The position numbers and the translations under genes were made by a program. Below the pieces are notes generated by a model. That model saw only the letters and a list, made by a program, of their open reading frames with translations, was not told where the DNA came from and searched no databases. A stretch of 64,000 bases of DNA, taken from assembly GCF_000971135.1 (NCBI RefSeq), contig NZ_BBLW01000004.1, forward strand, positions 1 to 64,000, given 5' to 3'. Origin of the DNA: Demequina phytophila (GTDB lineage Bacteria; Actinomycetota; Actinomycetes; Actinomycetales; Demequinaceae). Of this stretch, positions 61,375-64,000 are shown piece by piece; the stretch's first letter is position 1; each line of letters opens with the position of its first letter.

Positions 61375-62031
61375 CTACGGCATCTCGGGCAGCACGAAGC
61401 TCCAGCCCTCGTCGAGCCGCTCGCTCACGACCTCGATGACGGCGTCGACTGTGCCGGAGCGGTTGCCCCCACCGTCGTGCAGCAGCACCAGCTCCCCCGG
61501 CACCATGGCCAGCCGCAGCCGCGACGCGAGCACCGCGGGGTCCTGCTCGACCCAGTCCTCGACGGTGTTCGCCACGTCGAGCGGCTGCATCCCGAGACGC
61601 ACCGCCACCGGCGCGGTCACGCCCCACGAGCCGTTGGGCGCCCGCCAGTACGGCACCGGGATGTCGCCCACGGCGGCCTCGATGATCTCGAGGTTGCGCA
61701 GCATGTCGTCGCGCACGTCGAGCGCGTTCCACTGCCCCATGTCCTCATACGACGTCGAGTGGTTGCACAGGACATGCCCGTCCGCGACGATCCTGCGCAG
61801 AACGTCCGCACCCGCGGGGATCGGCGTGCCGTCGGCGGAGATACCCGACGGCCGCAGGATCTCCTCGCCTATCACCGCGAACACGGCACGGATCCCGCGC
61901 GACTTGAGGAAGTCGAGCAGCCGCACCGTGTCGAGGCCGTTCGGGCCGTCGTCGAACGTGAGGGCGCAGGCGGGGCCGGAACGCGCGAGACCCCCGCTCG
62001 CGACGCGGCGAACGGGGGTCTCGCTGAGCAT
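61375..62031 (-). CDS. NodB-type polysaccharide deacetylase
   Basis: A 218-residue polysaccharide deacetylase. The catalytic/metal motif TFDDGPN is near residue 25, RAPNGSWG near 129, and LVLLHDGGG near 188. In canonical enzymes the second motif is H-(S/T)-x-x-H; here it reads NHSTSYED, with the second histidine replaced by tyrosine, so metal binding may be altered. ATG 62031 has GAGGAG upstream. No signal peptide is visible, unusual for a cell-wall-acting enzyme. It lies 25 nt after gatB on the same strand, so it probably shares the gatAB transcript. Confidence 0.85.
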   Translation of the reverse strand: MLSETPVRRVASGGLARSGPACALTFDDGPNGLDTVRLLDFLKSRGIRAVFAVIGEEILRPSGISADGTPIPAGADVLRRIVADGHVLCNHSTSYEDMGQWNALDVRDDMLRNLEIIEAAVGDIPVPYWRAPNGSWGVTAPVAVRLGMQPLDVANTVEDWVEQDPAVLASRLRLAMVPGELVLLHDGGGNRSGTVDAVIEVVSERLDEGWSFVLPEMP

Positions 62032-62056
62032 TCTCGAGGCTCCTCGGGTTCCGGGA

Positions 62057-63574
62057 TCAGCCCTCGACGCCCGCGCGCTGCAGGATGATCTCCCGCACCC
62101 GCCCGGCATCGGCCTGGCCGCGCGTGGCCTTCATCACCGCGCCCACGATCGCGCCCGCGGCCTGGACCTTGCCGTCCTGGATCTTGGCGAGCACGTCGGG
62201 CTGGGCGGCCAAAGCATCGTCCACGGCCTTCTCGAGCGCCGAGTCGTCGGACACGACCTCGAGACCACGGGAGGCGACCACCTCGGAGGGCGAGCCCTCG
62301 CCCGCGAGGACGCCCTCGAGCGCCTGGCGCGCGAGCTTGTCGTTGATCTTGCCGGAGTCGATGAGCCCCTGGAGCTCCGCGATCCCGGCCGGCGTGACGG
62401 GCAGCGCGGCGAGCGCGACCTCACGGTCGTTCGCGACGCGCGACAGCTCGCCCATCCACCACTTGCGCGCGGCCTGGGCCGACGTGCCGGCGGCCACTGT
62501 CGACGCGATGAGGTCCAACGCGTCCGCGGCCACGGCGTCGCGCATCTCCAGGTCGGAGAAGCCCCACTCCTCGCGCAGGCGGGCCCGCATCTTGGCGGGG
62601 TGCTCGGGGATGGTGCCCCGCAGCTCCTCGACCCACTCGCGGGCCGGCTCGACCGGCAGCAGGTCCGGCTCGGGGAAGTAGCGGTAGTCCTCCGCCTCCT
62701 CCTTGGAGCGGCCCGGCGTGGTCGAAGACGTGTCCTCGTGCCAGTGGCGGGTCTCCTGCACCACGGGCTTACCCGCGAGCAGCAGCGACGCCTGACGCGA
62801 GGCCTCGAACCGCACCGCGCGCTCGATGGCACGCAGCGAGTTGACGTTCTTGGTCTCGGAGCGCTTGCCGAACGGGACGTCGTCCTGCGACTCCCCCGCG
62901 ACCCCCTTGGGACGCAGCGACAGGTTGACGTCGGCACGCACCGAGCCCTGCTCCATGCGGCCGTCGGAGATGCCCAGGCCCCGCACGATGTCGCGGATGG
63001 TCGCGACGTAGGCGCGCGCCACCTCGGCGGTCCGGTCGCCCATGCCCGTGATGGGCTTGGTCACGATCTCGACCAACGGCACACCGCCGCGGTTGTAGTC
63101 GACCAGCGAGTAGTCGGCGCCCTGGATGCCGCCCGAGCCACCTACGTGGGTGTTCTTTCCGGCGTCCTCCTCCATGTGCGCGCGCTCGATGGCGACCGTC
63201 ACCACGGTGCCGTCGTCGAGGACCACGTCGAGCGAGCCCTCGTAGCACGTCGGCTCGTCGTACTGCGAGATCTGGTAGTCCTTCGAGAGGTCCGGGTAGA
63301 AGTAGTTCTTCCGGGCGAAGCGCGACGACTCGCGGATCGAGCACCCCAGGGCGAGGCCCAGGCGGATCGCCGACTCCACGGCCTTCTGGTTGGTCACCGG
63401 CATCGCGCCGGGAAGCCCCAGGCAGACCGGGCACACCTGCGTGTTCGGCTCCGCGCCGAACTCGTTGGCGCAGCCGCAGAACATCTTCGTCTTGGTGTTG
63501 AGCTCGACGTGGACCTCGATGCCGAAGACCGGGTCGAACTCCTCCATCGCCTGCTCGTACGTCATCGTGGTCAC
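62057..63574 (-). CDS. gatB: aspartyl/glutamyl-tRNA amidotransferase subunit B
   Basis: A 505-residue GatB, the kinase/tRNA-binding subunit of the amidotransferase that makes Gln-tRNA and Asn-tRNA from misacylated forms. [21 protein letters not shown] near 16 is the family start, with zinc cysteines in CGCANEF and [13 protein letters not shown]. Active-site blocks [18 protein letters not shown] and the C-terminal YqeY-like helical domain are present. GTG 63574 overlaps the gatA stop by four bases (GTGA), with GGAGGT upstream; ATG 63565 is the alternative. Confidence 0.97.
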   Translation of the reverse strand: MTTMTYEQAMEEFDPVFGIEVHVELNTKTKMFCGCANEFGAEPNTQVCPVCLGLPGAMPVTNQKAVESAIRLGLALGCSIRESSRFARKNYFYPDLSKDYQISQYDEPTCYEGSLDVVLDDGTVVTVAIERAHMEEDAGKNTHVGGSGGIQGADYSLVDYNRGGVPLVEIVTKPITGMGDRTAEVARAYVATIRDIVRGLGISDGRMEQGSVRADVNLSLRPKGVAGESQDDVPFGKRSETKNVNSLRAIERAVRFEASRQASLLLAGKPVVQETRHWHEDTSSTTPGRSKEEAEDYRYFPEPDLLPVEPAREWVEELRGTIPEHPAKMRARLREEWGFSDLEMRDAVAADALDLIASTVAAGTSAQAARKWWMGELSRVANDREVALAALPVTPAGIAELQGLIDSGKINDKLARQALEGVLAGEGSPSEVVASRGLEVVSDDSALEKAVDDALAAQPDVLAKIQDGKVQAAGAIVGAVMKATRGQADAGRVREIILQRAGVEG

Positions 63575-64000
63575 TGGGCGACCTCCAGCTCGGGGGCCTG
63601 CGCGGACAACGGGCCGCCCCACTCGGCAGCGAGCGACGCCTCGAGGGCGGCGCCGATGCGGTACAGACGGGCGTCCTCATGGGCCGGCGCCAGGATCTGG
63701 AAGCCGACCGGCAGCCCGTCCTCGGGCGCGAGGCCCGACGGCAGCGACATGCCGGGGATGCCCGCGAGGTTGGCGGGGATCGTTGCGATGTCGTTGAGGT
63801 ACATCGCCAGCGGGTCGTCGATGCGCTCGCCGATCTTGAACGGCGTGGTCGGCGTGGTGGGCGACACCAGCACGTCGCACTGCGCGAACGCGGCGTCGAA
63901 GTCGCGCTGCACCAGCGTGCGGACCTTCTGCGCGGAGCCGTAGTAGGCGTCGTAGTAGCCCGCCGACAGCGCGTAGGTGCCGAGGATGATGCGGCGCTTG
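63571..64000 (-). CDS. gatA: aspartyl/glutamyl-tRNA amidotransferase subunit A, 3' part
   Basis: The C-terminal 142 residues of GatA, cut by the window edge. [29 protein letters not shown] is the family block at the edge, then [40 protein letters not shown] and [11 protein letters not shown], which line the amidase site. The catalytic Ser-Ser-Lys triad lies in the missing part. It is directly followed by gatB with a GTGA overlap. Confidence 0.95.
   Translation of the reverse strand, partial: KRRIILGTYALSAGYYDAYYGSAQKVRTLVQRDFDAAFAQCDVLVSPTTPTTPFKIGERIDDPLAMYLNDIATIPANLAGIPGMSLPSGLAPEDGLPVGFQILAPAHEDARLYRIGAALEASLAAEWGGPLSAQAPELEVAQ

Overview
The window is about 70% G+C with GTG/TTG starts, strong GC3 bias and actinobacterial gene families: leaderless-looking promoters, a SARP/STAND regulator, a DUF222 HNH protein, actinobacterial LeuB and a ROK-regulated xylose operon. 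It reads as chromosome of a high-G+C actinobacterium, probably Micrococcales; genus cannot be fixed from the sequence alone. No rRNA, tRNA, CRISPR array, transposase or phage module was seen.

Layout. 0.3-11.8 kb: an alpha/beta hydrolase, then five consecutive two-gene cassettes on the + strand. Each pairs a SigE-family sigma-70-like gene, by an ATGA overlap, with a single-pass membrane protein. Four partners carry two copies of a cysteine-pair ectodomain; the fifth carries an MltG/YceG-like ectodomain. A YgjP-type metallopeptidase gene interrupts the array on the other strand. 11.8-24.7 kb (mostly - strand): ilvE1, a Doc-type toxin-antitoxin pair, small membrane proteins, an F420-reductase-like protein, a solitary Vsr endonuclease, a DrrAB-type ABC exporter, hydrolases, then PEBP, ilvE2 and leuB. 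24.8-30.6 kb: small membrane proteins, one with a C-terminal 15-residue repeat, divergent from a 1,400-residue SARP-like / nSTAND1 / transmembrane / beta-propeller regulator. 30.7-39.5 kb: ilvB-ilvH-ilvC with a 16-codon Ile/Leu/Val leader peptide and attenuator, two membrane-anchored proteins and ilvD. 39.9-48.4 kb: GNAT, a secreted choice-of-anchor I protein behind a PHO-box-like promoter, a TipA-like MerR regulator, two flavin reductases, photolyase, an Ada-AlkA fusion and Ogt. 48.4-53.7 kb: 2-hydroxyacid dehydrogenase and the xylR / xylAB divergon. 53.8-64 kb: a CYTH-like protein, a Dcu-type transporter with an M20 dipeptidase, a CopB-type ATPase with a CueR-type operator, a DUF222 HNH protein, a NodB deacetylase, gatB and the 3' part of gatA.

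Two layers of repeated DNA cut across the genes. (1) The 8-mer GACGATGC, usually extended to GGGACGATGCG, was counted by hand 47 times on both strands, against about 2 expected from base composition. It lies in most gene gaps, in several reading frames inside genes, and five times as inverted pairs. Density and pairing resemble DNA-uptake sequences or REP-type elements. (2) Two intergenic elements (21.6 and 39.6 kb) are bounded by the same inverted repeat, AGTGCATGAAAACGGCGAG. With the sigma/membrane-protein array these are the best candidates for something undescribed.
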